Source of the DNA: Treponema sp.
GTDB taxonomy: Bacteria > Spirochaetota > Spirochaetia > Treponematales > Rectinemataceae
NCBI GenBank assembly: GCA_017849315.1
Contig: JAFIHQ010000185.1
Span: 1 to 10,894 of the forward strand
Reading direction: 5' to 3'
Length of the DNA: 10,894 bases
Below, piece after piece: positions 1-7,219 of the stretch; positions within the stretch are counted from its first letter, which is position 1; each line of letters starts with the position of its first letter. A program made the translations under genes and the position numbers. The notes under the pieces are model-generated. The model made no database searches, was not told the DNA's origin, and saw only the letters and a program-made list of their open reading frames with translations.

Positions 1-281
1 GCAGCTTTGGATAATCGCGTGTGCCCTTTTGACGAATAGCTGTCTTTTAGCTCCTCCCAAATCTCGACTTTGGGGGCAAGCACCCAGCCTCCCCCACTTT
101 TTATGGGTTCAAAACCCAGATTCGCCAACGACATTTGAGTACAAAGTTGGTTAAGCGCAAGCTCAACGTCGTCAGGATCGAGTCCAGTGACTTTGGCCAG
201 ATAAGACTCATCTACCGGGGTGCTCTCCAGAAAAAGGACGGCGCTCACCAAAGCCATATTGTTCTCAGGAGTTTGTTCCAT
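1..281 (-). CDS. scpB: ScpB, segregation and condensation protein B (5' part only, runs off the window)
   Basis: About 93 N-terminal codons are visible before the window edge at base 1. The translation begins MEQTPENNMALVSAVLFLES, followed by a PVDESYLAKVTGL stretch and a VELALNQL helix. This is the usual N-terminal winged-helix opening of ScpB (alternating 'AILFLESEPV' and 'L..ITGL' elements). By family knowledge ScpB dimerises and binds ScpA and, through it, the SMC ATPase, forming the condensin-like complex that compacts and segregates the nucleoid. The ATG at 281-279 lies inside the end of scpA (overlap of 17 bases with the scpA TGA at 267-265). It is preceded by TGGAGAAAGCG, a good GGAG ribosome binding site. 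The overlap and the invariable pairing with scpA support the call. The second winged helix and the C-terminus lie outside the window. Confidence 0.88.
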   Translation of the reverse strand, partial: MEQTPENNMALVSAVLFLESTPVDESYLAKVTGLDPDDVELALNQLCTQMSLANLGFEPIKSGGGWVLAPKVEIWEELKDSYSSKGHTRLSKA

Positions 282-1071
282 CGCTTTCTCCAGATGGATA
301 ACGAAATATCATGATGTCGCCAAAGAGTCTATGTTGCTTAATACAGATTCGTTTGGCCTTTACAGAATCCAACATCGCAAGGAAGGCGCAGGCAAGGTCT
401 AGCGCCGACCGGGGACGCGTGATTAGTTCCAGAAACGAGAAGGATTCTTTCTTTTCTAAAAGACTGTTGATAAGAGCGATTTTTTCGTTGATGGACACTT
501 CTTCGTAGAGGTCGATAACACGCTCGGAGCTAAAATTCTGTACAAGGCTGGAAAAAGCTCTTAAGAGGTCCCAAGCGTCCAAATTGACCCACACTTCCTG
601 GTTTTTTTCATCCAAGAAAGGAAGGGTGCGCTGCATAGTTGAGCGTTCCAAAGCCCATTCAACTTCCATCTCGCGCTGCTCCATGAGCAACGAAAGTTTC
701 TTAACCTTTTGGTACTCTATCAGCTTTTCTATTAAGCCACGTCGTGGATCTTCTTCATCGTCAGCACTTGTGGTTGCGGCCGGATTGAGCATCCTCGACT
801 TGATGAGAAGGAGTGTAGCCGCCAGATTGTAGAACTCACTCAGTTCGTCCAGGTCGATCTCGTCTTCCTCGCGTAGACATTCGAGATACTGCTCCGTGAT
901 GGACGCTATATGAATATCGTAAATGCTCATATCATTGCGATTTATAAGATATAGCAAGAGATCCAGTGGACCCTCGAAATCCTTTAGCTTGAACTTCCTG
1001 CGGCTAATAGGAGATTCCAGAAGCGAGTAGGTAGTGCTTTCCGAAGCAGAATTCTGTATGCTGACATTCAT
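265..1071 (-). CDS. scpA: ScpA, segregation and condensation protein A (kleisin)
   Basis: This 268-residue protein carries the ScpA hallmark around residues 30-66: DFEGPLDLLLYLI, then a MSIYDIHIASITEQYLE block. It continues into a long helical region (77-145, including NLAATLLLIKSRML) and a C-terminal winged-helix-like part (about 190-258, with VSINEKIALINSLLE and FLAMLDSVKAKRI). ScpA is the kleisin that bridges the SMC heads and binds ScpB dimers during chromosome condensation in the cytoplasm. The length is close to the family norm (about 240-260), with roughly 28 extra residues before the first conserved block. The ATG shares its A with the TAA stop of folK (TAATG at 1073-1069). There is no clear Shine-Dalgarno, so translation is probably coupled to folK. 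The 3' end overlaps the scpB start by 17 bases. Confidence 0.94.
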   Translation of the reverse strand: MNVSIQNSASESTTYSLLESPISRRKFKLKDFEGPLDLLLYLINRNDMSIYDIHIASITEQYLECLREEDEIDLDELSEFYNLAATLLLIKSRMLNPAATTSADDEEDPRRGLIEKLIEYQKVKKLSLLMEQREMEVEWALERSTMQRTLPFLDEKNQEVWVNLDAWDLLRAFSSLVQNFSSERVIDLYEEVSINEKIALINSLLEKKESFSFLELITRPRSALDLACAFLAMLDSVKAKRICIKQHRLFGDIMIFRYPSGESDGTNS

Positions 1072-1580
1072 TATGGATACGCTGCATCATAGTCGGCAGC
1101 AGCAATCGGGTAAATACCCTGTGCCGGAAGCATTGAATAGTATTGCAGGAAAGGCACTGATGAAACAGGATCAACTACACCACTATCGAGATTCAAAAGC
1201 GGTAAAAGGACAAACTTTCTTTCCCGCATGCCCGGATGAGGAATCACCAGATTGGGTTCGGCAATGATTCTGTCACCATACAGCAAAATATCAATGTCCA
1301 AGGTCCTGGGGCCTTTGGCTATGACTTTGGATCGGTCGCGTCCCAACGCTGTTTCTATTTCATTGACAAACTTGAGGAGCACTTGAGGCTCAAGCTCGGT
1401 CCATCCTTGCACAACAGCATTCACAAAATCTGGTTGGTCCTCGAAATAACGCGCACGAGATCGCCATAGGGGAGACATCAGTATCCCTGTTATCTCGCGC
1501 TGCAAAAGCGTAAACGCTTCCCCAATGAGTGCGATAGAGTCTCCAAGATTGGAACCCAGACCTAACCATACATTTTCCAC
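1071..1580 (-). CDS. folK: FolK, 2-amino-4-hydroxy-6-hydroxymethyldihydropteridine pyrophosphokinase
   Basis: This 169-residue protein begins MENVWLGLGSNLGD, the classic HPPK N-terminus. It also has DFVNAVV at 51-57, and the HPPK signature KGPRTLDIDILLYG at 89-102 with the two Mg-binding aspartates D95 and D97. A further conserved block, IPHPGMRERKFVLLPL, lies at 113-128. The enzyme transfers pyrophosphate from ATP to 6-hydroxymethyl-7,8-dihydropterin, the step before dihydropteroate synthase in folate synthesis. The length is slightly above the roughly 160 of stand-alone HPPK, so there is no fusion to FolB or FolP. The start codon is GTG (1580-1578), with AAGGAG ten bases upstream. The gene follows recA by 36 bases and its TAA overlaps the scpA ATG by one base, so it is probably co-transcribed with recA and scpAB. 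No other folate gene is in the window. Confidence 0.95.
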   Translation of the reverse strand: MENVWLGLGSNLGDSIALIGEAFTLLQREITGILMSPLWRSRARYFEDQPDFVNAVVQGWTELEPQVLLKFVNEIETALGRDRSKVIAKGPRTLDIDILLYGDRIIAEPNLVIPHPGMRERKFVLLPLLNLDSGVVDPVSSVPFLQYYSMLPAQGIYPIAAADYDAAYP

Positions 1581-1616
1581 CCCGGAAAGTCTCCTTATCT
1601 ACAAGATCTACAAAAA

Positions 1617-2867
1617 CTAAAAAAGATCATCGATGCCGATCACTTCCGGCCCTGTCTCTTTCTTTTGTGTATCTGTAGAACTTTGGTCTACGGCAGCCTC
1701 AATACTGGGCATACCCTCTTTGGCCTCTTTCGCCGCTTGTCCTGTCGACCCGGCGGGTGGGAGCATTCTTGCACGAACCAATTCTTCAATCTCCAAGCTT
1801 ATGTCAGGATTTGATTCCAAATAAGCCTTAGCGTTCTCCCGGCCTTGGCCAACTTTTTCTTCACCATAGGTAAACCATGCACCTTTCTTGTCGATTATGC
1901 CATACTTTACCGCGGCATCCAGAAGCGAGGCGGATCGGGAAATTCCCTTTCCAAACATGATCTCCAGTTCCGCCTTTCGGAAGGGCGGCGCAACCTTGTT
2001 CTTTACAACTTTGACACGCACCTTGTTGCCTATGGCCTCTTCGTCGCCCTTTTCAATCGTTTCAACTTTTCGCACCTCAAGACGGACAGAGGCGTAGAAC
2101 TTGAGTGCATTGCCACCTGTGGTGGTTTCTGGATTGCCGAACATTACGCCGATTTTCATACGGATCTGATTTATGAAAATGAGAAGCGTCTTACTCTTGG
2201 AGAGTGTACCAGCCAGCTTTCTCAAGGCCTGGCTCATGAGTCTGGCCTGAAGGCCAACATGAGCATCGCCCATCTCTCCCTCTATTTCGGCTTGTGGGGT
2301 CAGAGCCGCCACGGAGTCCACCACGATAATGTCGACAGCACCCGAACGTATGAGAGACTCCGCTATGTCCAAGGCCTGCTCGCCATTGTCAGGTTGAGAA
2401 ACCCAAAGCTCATCTATGTCGACACCAAGATTTTTTGCATAGCCTGGATCCAAAGCGTGCTCAGCGTCGATAAACGCGGCTATTCCACCAAGCTTCTGCG
2501 CTTCAGCTATAGCGTGGAGAGCAAGGGTCGTCTTGCCCGAAGATTCTGGCCCATAAATCTCCACGATACGGCCGCGCGGATAACCACCAATCCCCAAGGC
2601 TTCGTCCAGAAGGATGGATCCGGAAGGAATAACTTCGATGCCCTGCACTGTGCCGTGGGAACCGAGCTTCATGATGGATCCCTGGCCAAACTGTTTCTCT
2701 ATCTGAAGACGGGCCGCCTCAAGTGCCCGCCGCTTTTCAGTGTTTTCATTCGAAAGGGCCTTACCCTCCCCTTCTATCTCTTTGGGACCCAGCGAAGCCT
2801 GTTTTGCTGCTGTATCACTTTTCCCATTAGGCAACTCCACAGCTTGTCCCTGTACTTTTCTGGCCAT
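1617..2867 (-). CDS. recA: RecA, homologous recombination ATPase (416 aa, N-terminally extended)
   Basis: RecA forms ATP-dependent filaments on single-stranded DNA, catalyses strand exchange, and acts as co-protease for LexA-type repressors where these exist. The visible core includes KRRALEAARLQIEKQFGQGSI (in part) at 45-65, where most RecAs begin. It also has Walker A GPESSGKTT at 106-114, Walker B DIIVVDSVAAL at 179-189, loop L1 region EIEGEMGD at 194-201, and the loop L2 region MFGNPETTTGGNALKFY at 242-258. The tail is acidic and ends in GIDDLF. At 416 residues it is longer than the usual 340-360. About 40 extra residues, rich in Gly, Lys, Glu and Ala, precede the core, and a low-complexity Ala/Glu/Ser/Thr tail follows residue 370. 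The ATG at 2867-2865 has a strong GGAGG 7 bases upstream, and no in-frame ATG/GTG near residue 40 was noted, so the long form is preferred. A separate promoter is likely (see 2900-2908). Confidence 0.98.
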   Translation of the reverse strand: MARKVQGQAVELPNGKSDTAAKQASLGPKEIEGEGKALSNENTEKRRALEAARLQIEKQFGQGSIMKLGSHGTVQGIEVIPSGSILLDEALGIGGYPRGRIVEIYGPESSGKTTLALHAIAEAQKLGGIAAFIDAEHALDPGYAKNLGVDIDELWVSQPDNGEQALDIAESLIRSGAVDIIVVDSVAALTPQAEIEGEMGDAHVGLQARLMSQALRKLAGTLSKSKTLLIFINQIRMKIGVMFGNPETTTGGNALKFYASVRLEVRKVETIEKGDEEAIGNKVRVKVVKNKVAPPFRKAELEIMFGKGISRSASLLDAAVKYGIIDKKGAWFTYGEEKVGQGRENAKAYLESNPDISLEIEELVRARMLPPAGSTGQAAKEAKEGMPSIEAAVDQSSTDTQKKETGPEVIGIDDLF

Positions 2868-2874
2868 TTTATGT

Positions 2875-2880
2875 CCTCCA
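2875..2880 (-). promoter_or_regulatory. recA ribosome binding site
   Basis: On the minus strand TGGAGG lies seven bases before the recA ATG (TGGAGGACATAAAATG). It is one of the best Shine-Dalgarno matches in the window and supports the upstream start that gives RecA its N-terminal extension. Confidence 0.7.
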
Positions 2881-2899
2881 CATCACTATTACGTTTATT

Positions 2900-2908
2900 A
2901 TCATACCA
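2900..2908 (-). promoter_or_regulatory. Candidate extended -10 promoter element for recA
   Basis: The 69-base gap between the second permease and recA contains TGGTATGAT on the minus strand. This is a TG-n motif followed by TATGAT (5 of 6 to TATAAT), about 33 bases before the recA ATG and inside an A/T-rich stretch with a run of seven T just upstream. No convincing -35 hexamer lies at 17 bases (the sequence there is TATTAT), so only an extended -10 promoter is proposed. I see no recognisable LexA/SOS operator of the CTG-N10-CAG or GAAC-N4-GTTC kind in the gap. The gap itself is an observation; promoter function is inference. Confidence 0.35.
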
Positions 2909-2936
2909 TACGCTTCAAAAAAATAATATGAATGGT

Positions 2937-4331
2937 TCAGTTTTTCCTGATCAGCTCTTGCACGGACACACGAATGGCTTTCCTTGCCGGGACCAGAGAA
3001 CAAAGAACACACAAGACTACGCTCAAAACCCCAAGTATGGCGATGTCTGCAAAGTTTATGACAATCGGAATCCGTTCCAGATAATATGAAGGATCGAGTA
3101 ACCGAAGCGAGACAAAAGCTGTTCCGGAAATTGCAGCCCAAAGCCTTGTAAAGAAGTTGATTACCCATTCGAGTCCCATAATGAGCGCATTGACGTTTAT
3201 TGCCACTATGAGTCCAGCACAAAGACCGGCAATCGTACCCAATCCTCCTGTAATCAAGCCTGCACGAAGAAAAATGCCCCTTATGAGACTGTCCTCTGCT
3301 CCAGTGCTTCTCAAGACAGCAATATCCTTGCGATGTTCTGCCACGAAAGTGGATAGGGCCGAGCCAAGATTGACCGCCGCAACAATCAGAGCGAGTATCA
3401 TGATCAACATAAGCACCGATTTCGTCGTCCCAAACGATTTATAGAGATTCACCTCGATCTCTGGCCACGTCCGTACGAGCCGCGACTCAAACCAGTTGGG
3501 GTACAAGGGCTCAAGCGCCTTTTCGACAGCCAATCTTGTATTGCCAAGACTATTGGAATATGCATTATTAGTCTTTATACCAAAATAACTTATTGAAAAC
3601 TCAGGGGCAAGAATTCTGCTGCCTGCTTCTGGCGACACAAAAGCCCATGAGGCATCAAGGTTTCGATAGCCGGCGCTAACGATTCCCTTTATCTTAAGGA
3701 TAGTCAGTTTAGGACTGTAGAGTCCAAAGTCGGACTTAAGGGAACCAAAGCGCTCTTGCCCCTGTGCATCACTGTTTTTCAAGGCCGAAGCACTCGCGGC
3801 GGAAGGGGTAATTATGGTGACACTGTCTCCAATCCCCACATGAAGTTCATTTGCAAGAGCCTCACCAAGTACAATCTCCCTAGTGCCTTTGGGGGTGGGC
3901 TCCCCCGCAAGGACCTTTAGGTATTCGCCAGTGCCTGGATCTGTAAAATACGAATCTTCGATCGCCCTGATCAGAACGGCCTTTGTAGTAGTGGGTGAAG
4001 CAATGATCCCTGTGCCATCAGTTTCCAAAACGACATTCCTGACACTTGGCACATCGAGAAGCGCCTTCTTGCCTTCCGCACCGGAGGAACTGTCAAGGTT
4101 GGAAGGGACTGCGACCTGGATGTGATAGGTCTTGGTTTCCATATAGCGATCCGTAATGCCCTGAATCATGCCATTGGACACGATCAGAACAAGAACTATG
4201 GGCACGAGGCTAATGCCGATGCCAATTATAGCGCCTGTCAGCCCGCTCGAATGTTTCTTGTCGCGAGCACCTTTTGGTTCTCTTCCCAGCAGGAAGCGGC
4301 TCGATATAAGGCCAGCACAATCGCCTTTCAT
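2937..4331 (-). CDS. LolC/LolE-family permease of a lipoprotein-releasing ABC transporter (downstream copy)
   Basis: This 464-residue inner-membrane protein has one N-terminal membrane segment (about 33-55, GIGISLVPIVLVLIV), a large periplasmic (MacB-core-like) domain (about 56-300), and three C-terminal segments (about 305-328, 355-380, 428-448). That is the 1+3 topology of LolC/LolE/FtsX-type permeases. The stretch SYYLERIPIVINF just before the last segment resembles the conserved 'YxxxxxPVxI' element of LolC/E. With LolD it would extract mature lipoproteins from the inner membrane and pass them to a LolA carrier. The ATG at 4331-4329 overlaps the lolD TGA as ATGA, and GGAGG lies 11 bases upstream. 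Starting 30 codons earlier would add an unlikely Arg/Cys-rich leader inside lolD. It holds the position lolE has in E. coli, but I cannot assign LolC versus LolE from sequence alone. The C-terminus RVSVQELIRKN is typical of FtsX-domain proteins. Confidence 0.88.
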   Translation of the reverse strand: MKGDCAGLISSRFLLGREPKGARDKKHSSGLTGAIIGIGISLVPIVLVLIVSNGMIQGITDRYMETKTYHIQVAVPSNLDSSSGAEGKKALLDVPSVRNVVLETDGTGIIASPTTTKAVLIRAIEDSYFTDPGTGEYLKVLAGEPTPKGTREIVLGEALANELHVGIGDSVTIITPSAASASALKNSDAQGQERFGSLKSDFGLYSPKLTILKIKGIVSAGYRNLDASWAFVSPEAGSRILAPEFSISYFGIKTNNAYSNSLGNTRLAVEKALEPLYPNWFESRLVRTWPEIEVNLYKSFGTTKSVLMLIMILALIVAAVNLGSALSTFVAEHRKDIAVLRSTGAEDSLIRGIFLRAGLITGGLGTIAGLCAGLIVAINVNALIMGLEWVINFFTRLWAAISGTAFVSLRLLDPSYYLERIPIVINFADIAILGVLSVVLCVLCSLVPARKAIRVSVQELIRKN

Positions 4332-5023
4332 TGCCGAACGAGCCTCCCTGAGCTTAACGTGTAGACACTGTCTGCAGCGGAAGCTAAACCTGCGTCGTGT
4401 GTGGCTACAAGGAGTGAACACCCGGTCATTGAAGGCAACGAAAAAAGCAAACTGCGCACAGCCTCGGCGTTGGCGGCATCGAGGTTTCCTGTTGGTTCGT
4501 CTGCCAGGACTATTCTGGGAGCGTTGATAAGAGCACGCGCGATGGCTGCACGTTGGCGTTCGCCGCCAGAGAGTTCCGATGGATAATGGTCTGCCCGATT
4601 AGAAAGCCCCATTTTTGAAAGAAGCGAACCCGCTTTTTCCCATGCATCTTTTTTAGAGACTCCGCACATATAAGCAGGAAGTGCAACGTTTTCCAAAGCG
4701 GTAAAATCTTTGAGGAGGTAGTGAAACTGAAAGACGAAGCCCACACTTTTGTTTCGAAATCTTGGCAAGTCCTTTTCGCTTAGCGCACCTAAATTGTTGC
4801 CATCCACATAGACTTCGCCTTTTTCGAAACGCTCAAGGCCACCTAGTATGGCGAGCAAGGTACTCTTTCCTGAGCCCGACGCTCCCATTATTGCACAGGA
4901 TTCTCCTTGTCGAATTTGGAGGTCGAGCGAGCGAAGAACTTCGAGATTCTCTGCCTCGCTGAAGAAAGTCTTGCAAAGCCCATTGCAACGTACTGCCAGT
5001 AAATCAGAAGAAGATTCACTCAT
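4328..5023 (-). CDS. lolD: LolD-type ATP-binding protein of the lipoprotein-releasing ABC transporter
   Basis: This 231-residue ABC ATPase matches the size of LolD (about 230). The ordered motifs are Walker A GASGSGKST at 47-55, Q-loop glutamine Q99 in VFQFHYLL, signature LSGGERQR at 151-158, Walker B IVLADEP at 171-177 (E176 the likely catalytic glutamate), D-loop GNLD at 179-182, and switch histidine H209 in ATHD. The FQFHYLL and PTGNLD wording is typical of the LolD/MacB/FtsE group. It energises the two flanking permeases at the cytoplasmic face of the inner membrane. The ATG at 5023-5021 overlaps the end of the upstream permease by 8 bases, with GAGG nine bases before it. A longer frame extends to 5128 but only adds a leader with no family resemblance. 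The gene lies between the two permeases, the same permease-ATPase-permease order as lolCDE. Confidence 0.93.
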   Translation of the reverse strand: MSESSSDLLAVRCNGLCKTFFSEAENLEVLRSLDLQIRQGESCAIMGASGSGKSTLLAILGGLERFEKGEVYVDGNNLGALSEKDLPRFRNKSVGFVFQFHYLLKDFTALENVALPAYMCGVSKKDAWEKAGSLLSKMGLSNRADHYPSELSGGERQRAAIARALINAPRIVLADEPTGNLDAANAEAVRSLLFSLPSMTGCSLLVATHDAGLASAADSVYTLSSGRLVRQ

Positions 5024-6347
5024 TCCTAAGCACCTCAAATGGTACGGCATCAGAAACTCGACGGGAAGCCAATATGGCGGATATTGCAGTGGAGGCGATC
5101 GCAAGGCAAGCAATAAATGCGATTTCACCTACCGAAATATCCACGGGGATTTTCTCGAGGTAATAGCCCTGCAATGAGAAGAGGTCGTAGAAACCTGCGT
5201 TGGTCAACCCTAAAGAGGCCAAGATATTACTCACAGTTCCTGCAACAGCGCTCATCCATCCCAGAATGGAGTTTAGGTTCCTGGTGACAGCCACCCCCAA
5301 AACAGAGCCGAGCAAAGCACCGAGTATTCCAATAGAGAAGCCCTCTTGCGCAAAAATGCCACGGATTGCTCTATTAGAAGCCCCTACGGCTTTCAGTGTC
5401 GCGATGTCGGTCTGTTTCATGGCTATAGTCCGCCTTAACGAATGATACACGTTGATGGCAACTACCAGGAATATAAGACTTATGAGCAGAAGCATAACGG
5501 TTTTTTCTGTTCTCAATGCGCCAAAAAAGCCACGGTTGTACTCCCGCCACGTGGTCAGAGCATAGCCTGTATTCGGAAGCAACTGCCGAATCTGTTCTGC
5601 CATGGATGCATCATCGAAGCGGTTTTTCAATTTGATTCCGATCACGGTGGGCGTGGCGGCAAACGCTCTTTCCAGACCGACGGGTAAGGGCGCACTCACA
5701 AATGCCATTCCTGAATCGAAATCGTAGTAACCAGAAGAAAACTCCTTTCCTACGGTGAGTTGGCTGGAAAATGTGGTTACACCCTCGTCTTGAGTCTGGG
5801 CGACGCCCATAAGTTCAACGTCGGAACCTTCACCTTCCATCGCACCCAATTGGAGTGCGGCTTCTTTACCAATGGCGAGTTCATTTGGCCTGGGAAACTG
5901 GTCGGTATTTGAGAGGCCGAGAGCTTTAACAAGCTCCTGGTCAAGTTCTTGAGTGTTCTTGGGCATCGCACGGAGTGTAAGCGACACTGGGTCTCCTGTG
6001 GGTCCTACGGCAAGAACTTGGCATTCTTTAAACGGAATTGCAGAAACAACGCCTGGTAAGGAGCGCACGCGAGAAAGGATGCGGTCGACATCGCTCGTTT
6101 GCCCGGCATCGCCCTGGGGAACAACATTGTCGTTCGGCGTCTCAATGCGAATATGAAAGCTCGAGATTTCGAGGATGGAACTAATATAGCTGTTTTGAAG
6201 CCCGCCCATTACCCCCATAACAACGATGAGGGCGGTGACGCCGACCGCAATTCCAAGGCTGGCAAGAAAAGCCCTATTGGAAGACGCTCTTCGCTTAGAG
6301 GAAAACCCCCAACGCCTTGCCGTGAAGAAGAGCGAACTTAAGGTCAT
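5016..6347 (-). CDS. LolC/LolE-family permease of a lipoprotein-releasing ABC transporter (upstream copy)
   Basis: This 443-residue protein has the same plan as the downstream permease. A short basic N-terminus precedes membrane segment 1 at about 26-48 (ASLGIAVGVTALIVVMGVM). A periplasmic domain follows at about 50-280, with FtsX-type segments at about 282-304, 332-354 and 407-427. The conserved GYYLEKIPVDIS lies just before the last segment, and the cytoplasmic KQTDIATLKAVGAS loop (311-324) is typical of LolC/E and FtsX domains, where it contacts the ATPase. With LolD and the second permease it would form an asymmetric LolCDE complex releasing lipoproteins for outer-membrane sorting. The gene starts five bases after the ftsY TAA. 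Only a weak AGGA lies upstream, so the start is reasonable but not proven. It occupies the lolC position of E. coli; a firm LolC or LolE name needs comparison of the periplasmic domains. Confidence 0.88.
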   Translation of the reverse strand: MTLSSLFFTARRWGFSSKRRASSNRAFLASLGIAVGVTALIVVMGVMGGLQNSYISSILEISSFHIRIETPNDNVVPQGDAGQTSDVDRILSRVRSLPGVVSAIPFKECQVLAVGPTGDPVSLTLRAMPKNTQELDQELVKALGLSNTDQFPRPNELAIGKEAALQLGAMEGEGSDVELMGVAQTQDEGVTTFSSQLTVGKEFSSGYYDFDSGMAFVSAPLPVGLERAFAATPTVIGIKLKNRFDDASMAEQIRQLLPNTGYALTTWREYNRGFFGALRTEKTVMLLLISLIFLVVAINVYHSLRRTIAMKQTDIATLKAVGASNRAIRGIFAQEGFSIGILGALLGSVLGVAVTRNLNSILGWMSAVAGTVSNILASLGLTNAGFYDLFSLQGYYLEKIPVDISVGEIAFIACLAIASTAISAILASRRVSDAVPFEVLRNE

Positions 6348-6352
6348 TCAGC

Positions 6353-7219
6353 TTATATTCCTAATAATTCGTCAAGGAATTTACTCGGCGAAAACACTTC
6401 AAAATCGTCGTATCCCTCGCCGGTACCCAGGAACATTGTGGCAAGATTGTATTCTTTTGCCAGGCTTAAGATCATTCCTCCCTTGGCGGTCGAGTCGTAC
6501 TTGCTTAGGATGACTCCATCGAGTGAGACGGCTGTATTGAAGATTTCTGCCTGTCTCATACCGTTTTGTCCAGTCGTTCCGTCGAGGACAAGTATTTTGC
6601 TATAGCACGCCTCTGGGGCTTTTTGGGCGACTATTCGATTCATCTTTTCGAGTTCTTTTATCAGATCCTGCCTGGTGTGCATACGCCCGGCGGTGTCCAC
6701 AACAAGGAGATGCGCACCATCGGCATTTGCCGCTTCGATGCTGTCCCACAGTACGGCTGCAGCGTCCGCTCCCTGACCTTGTGCAACAACCCGAATGCCG
6801 AGTCTTTGCCCGTGGATCTTCAGTTGGTCTACTGCAGCAGCTCTAAAAGTGTCTCCTGCAGCCAAGATCACCTTGTTAGAATGAAGTTGCTTGCTCGCCC
6901 AATAAGCGAGTTTGGCGCAAGAAGTGGTTTTTCCAACACCATTCACTCCAAGAAGCATAACGATATTGAGTTTCCCTTCATTCAGTTCAAGCTGCTTTGA
7001 TCGTGCATAGGGCAGCAATAAAGACTTTAAAGCCCTTCTTGCCCCATCCATATCGCTTATCTTTTCCTGACGGCACTTTTTCTTTAGCGATTCGACAAGT
7101 TCATAAGCGAAGGCAGCGCCAATGTCTCCTTCCACGAGAAGGTCTGCCAGATCCTCGTAGACTTCGTCGTCCAAGGTGCTGCGTCGAAAGAGAGCCTTGA
7201 GTTTGTCAGCAAATCCCAT
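6353..7219 (-). CDS. ftsY: FtsY, signal recognition particle receptor GTPase
   Basis: This 288-residue SRP GTPase has an N domain at about 1-75 and a G domain at about 84-288. Visible motifs are G1 GVNGVGKTTS at 91-100, the DTFRAAA insertion-box element at 123-129, G3 DTAGR at 175-179, G4-region SKYDSTAKGG at 239-248, and closing FLGTGEGYDDFEVF at 263-276. The DTAGRMHT and GVNGVGKTT wording and the lack of an M domain distinguish FtsY from Ffh. It docks SRP-ribosome complexes at the inner membrane. The long acidic A domain of E. coli FtsY (nearly 200 residues) is absent; the protein begins directly with MGFADKLKALFRR, a short amphipathic basic helix that could bind lipid. G4 reads SKYD where the usual form is TKLD. 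The ATG shares a base with the upstream gene's TAA (TAATG), preceded by AGGTGG, so translation is probably coupled. Confidence 0.96.
   Translation of the reverse strand: MGFADKLKALFRRSTLDDEVYEDLADLLVEGDIGAAFAYELVESLKKKCRQEKISDMDGARRALKSLLLPYARSKQLELNEGKLNIVMLLGVNGVGKTTSCAKLAYWASKQLHSNKVILAAGDTFRAAAVDQLKIHGQRLGIRVVAQGQGADAAAVLWDSIEAANADGAHLLVVDTAGRMHTRQDLIKELEKMNRIVAQKAPEACYSKILVLDGTTGQNGMRQAEIFNTAVSLDGVILSKYDSTAKGGMILSLAKEYNLATMFLGTGEGYDDFEVFSPSKFLDELLGI

Noticed and set aside
1597..1611. Short direct repeat ATCTAC-AAG-ATCTAC in the recA-folK gap
   Set aside because: Two 6-base copies in a 36-base A/T-rich gap are expected by chance, and no regulatory motif is recognisable.
2905..2945. Possible intrinsic terminator after the second permease (T-run of seven)
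   Set aside because: Only a 4-bp stem (TCAG/CTGA) lies nearby and it is not adjacent to the T-run, so a Rho-independent terminator is not supported.
1845..3089. A 414-codon open frame on the plus strand, antisense to recA and the end of the second permease
   Set aside because: Its product shows no recognisable domain, it starts at a TTG with no good ribosome binding site, and it runs across the recA gene boundary. It fully overlaps the strongly supported recA, so it is best explained as a by-product of recA codon structure.
4332..4421. Upstream extension of the second permease to the ATG at 4421
   Set aside because: The added 30 residues are Arg/Cys-rich, lie entirely inside lolD and do not fit the family; the ATGA overlap at 4331-4328 is a more natural start.
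5024..5128. Upstream extension of LolD to the ATG at 5128
   Set aside because: The extra 35 residues are Pro/Leu-rich, read over the end of the upstream permease and exceed the LolD length; the ATG at 5023 has a GAGG site and gives 231 residues.
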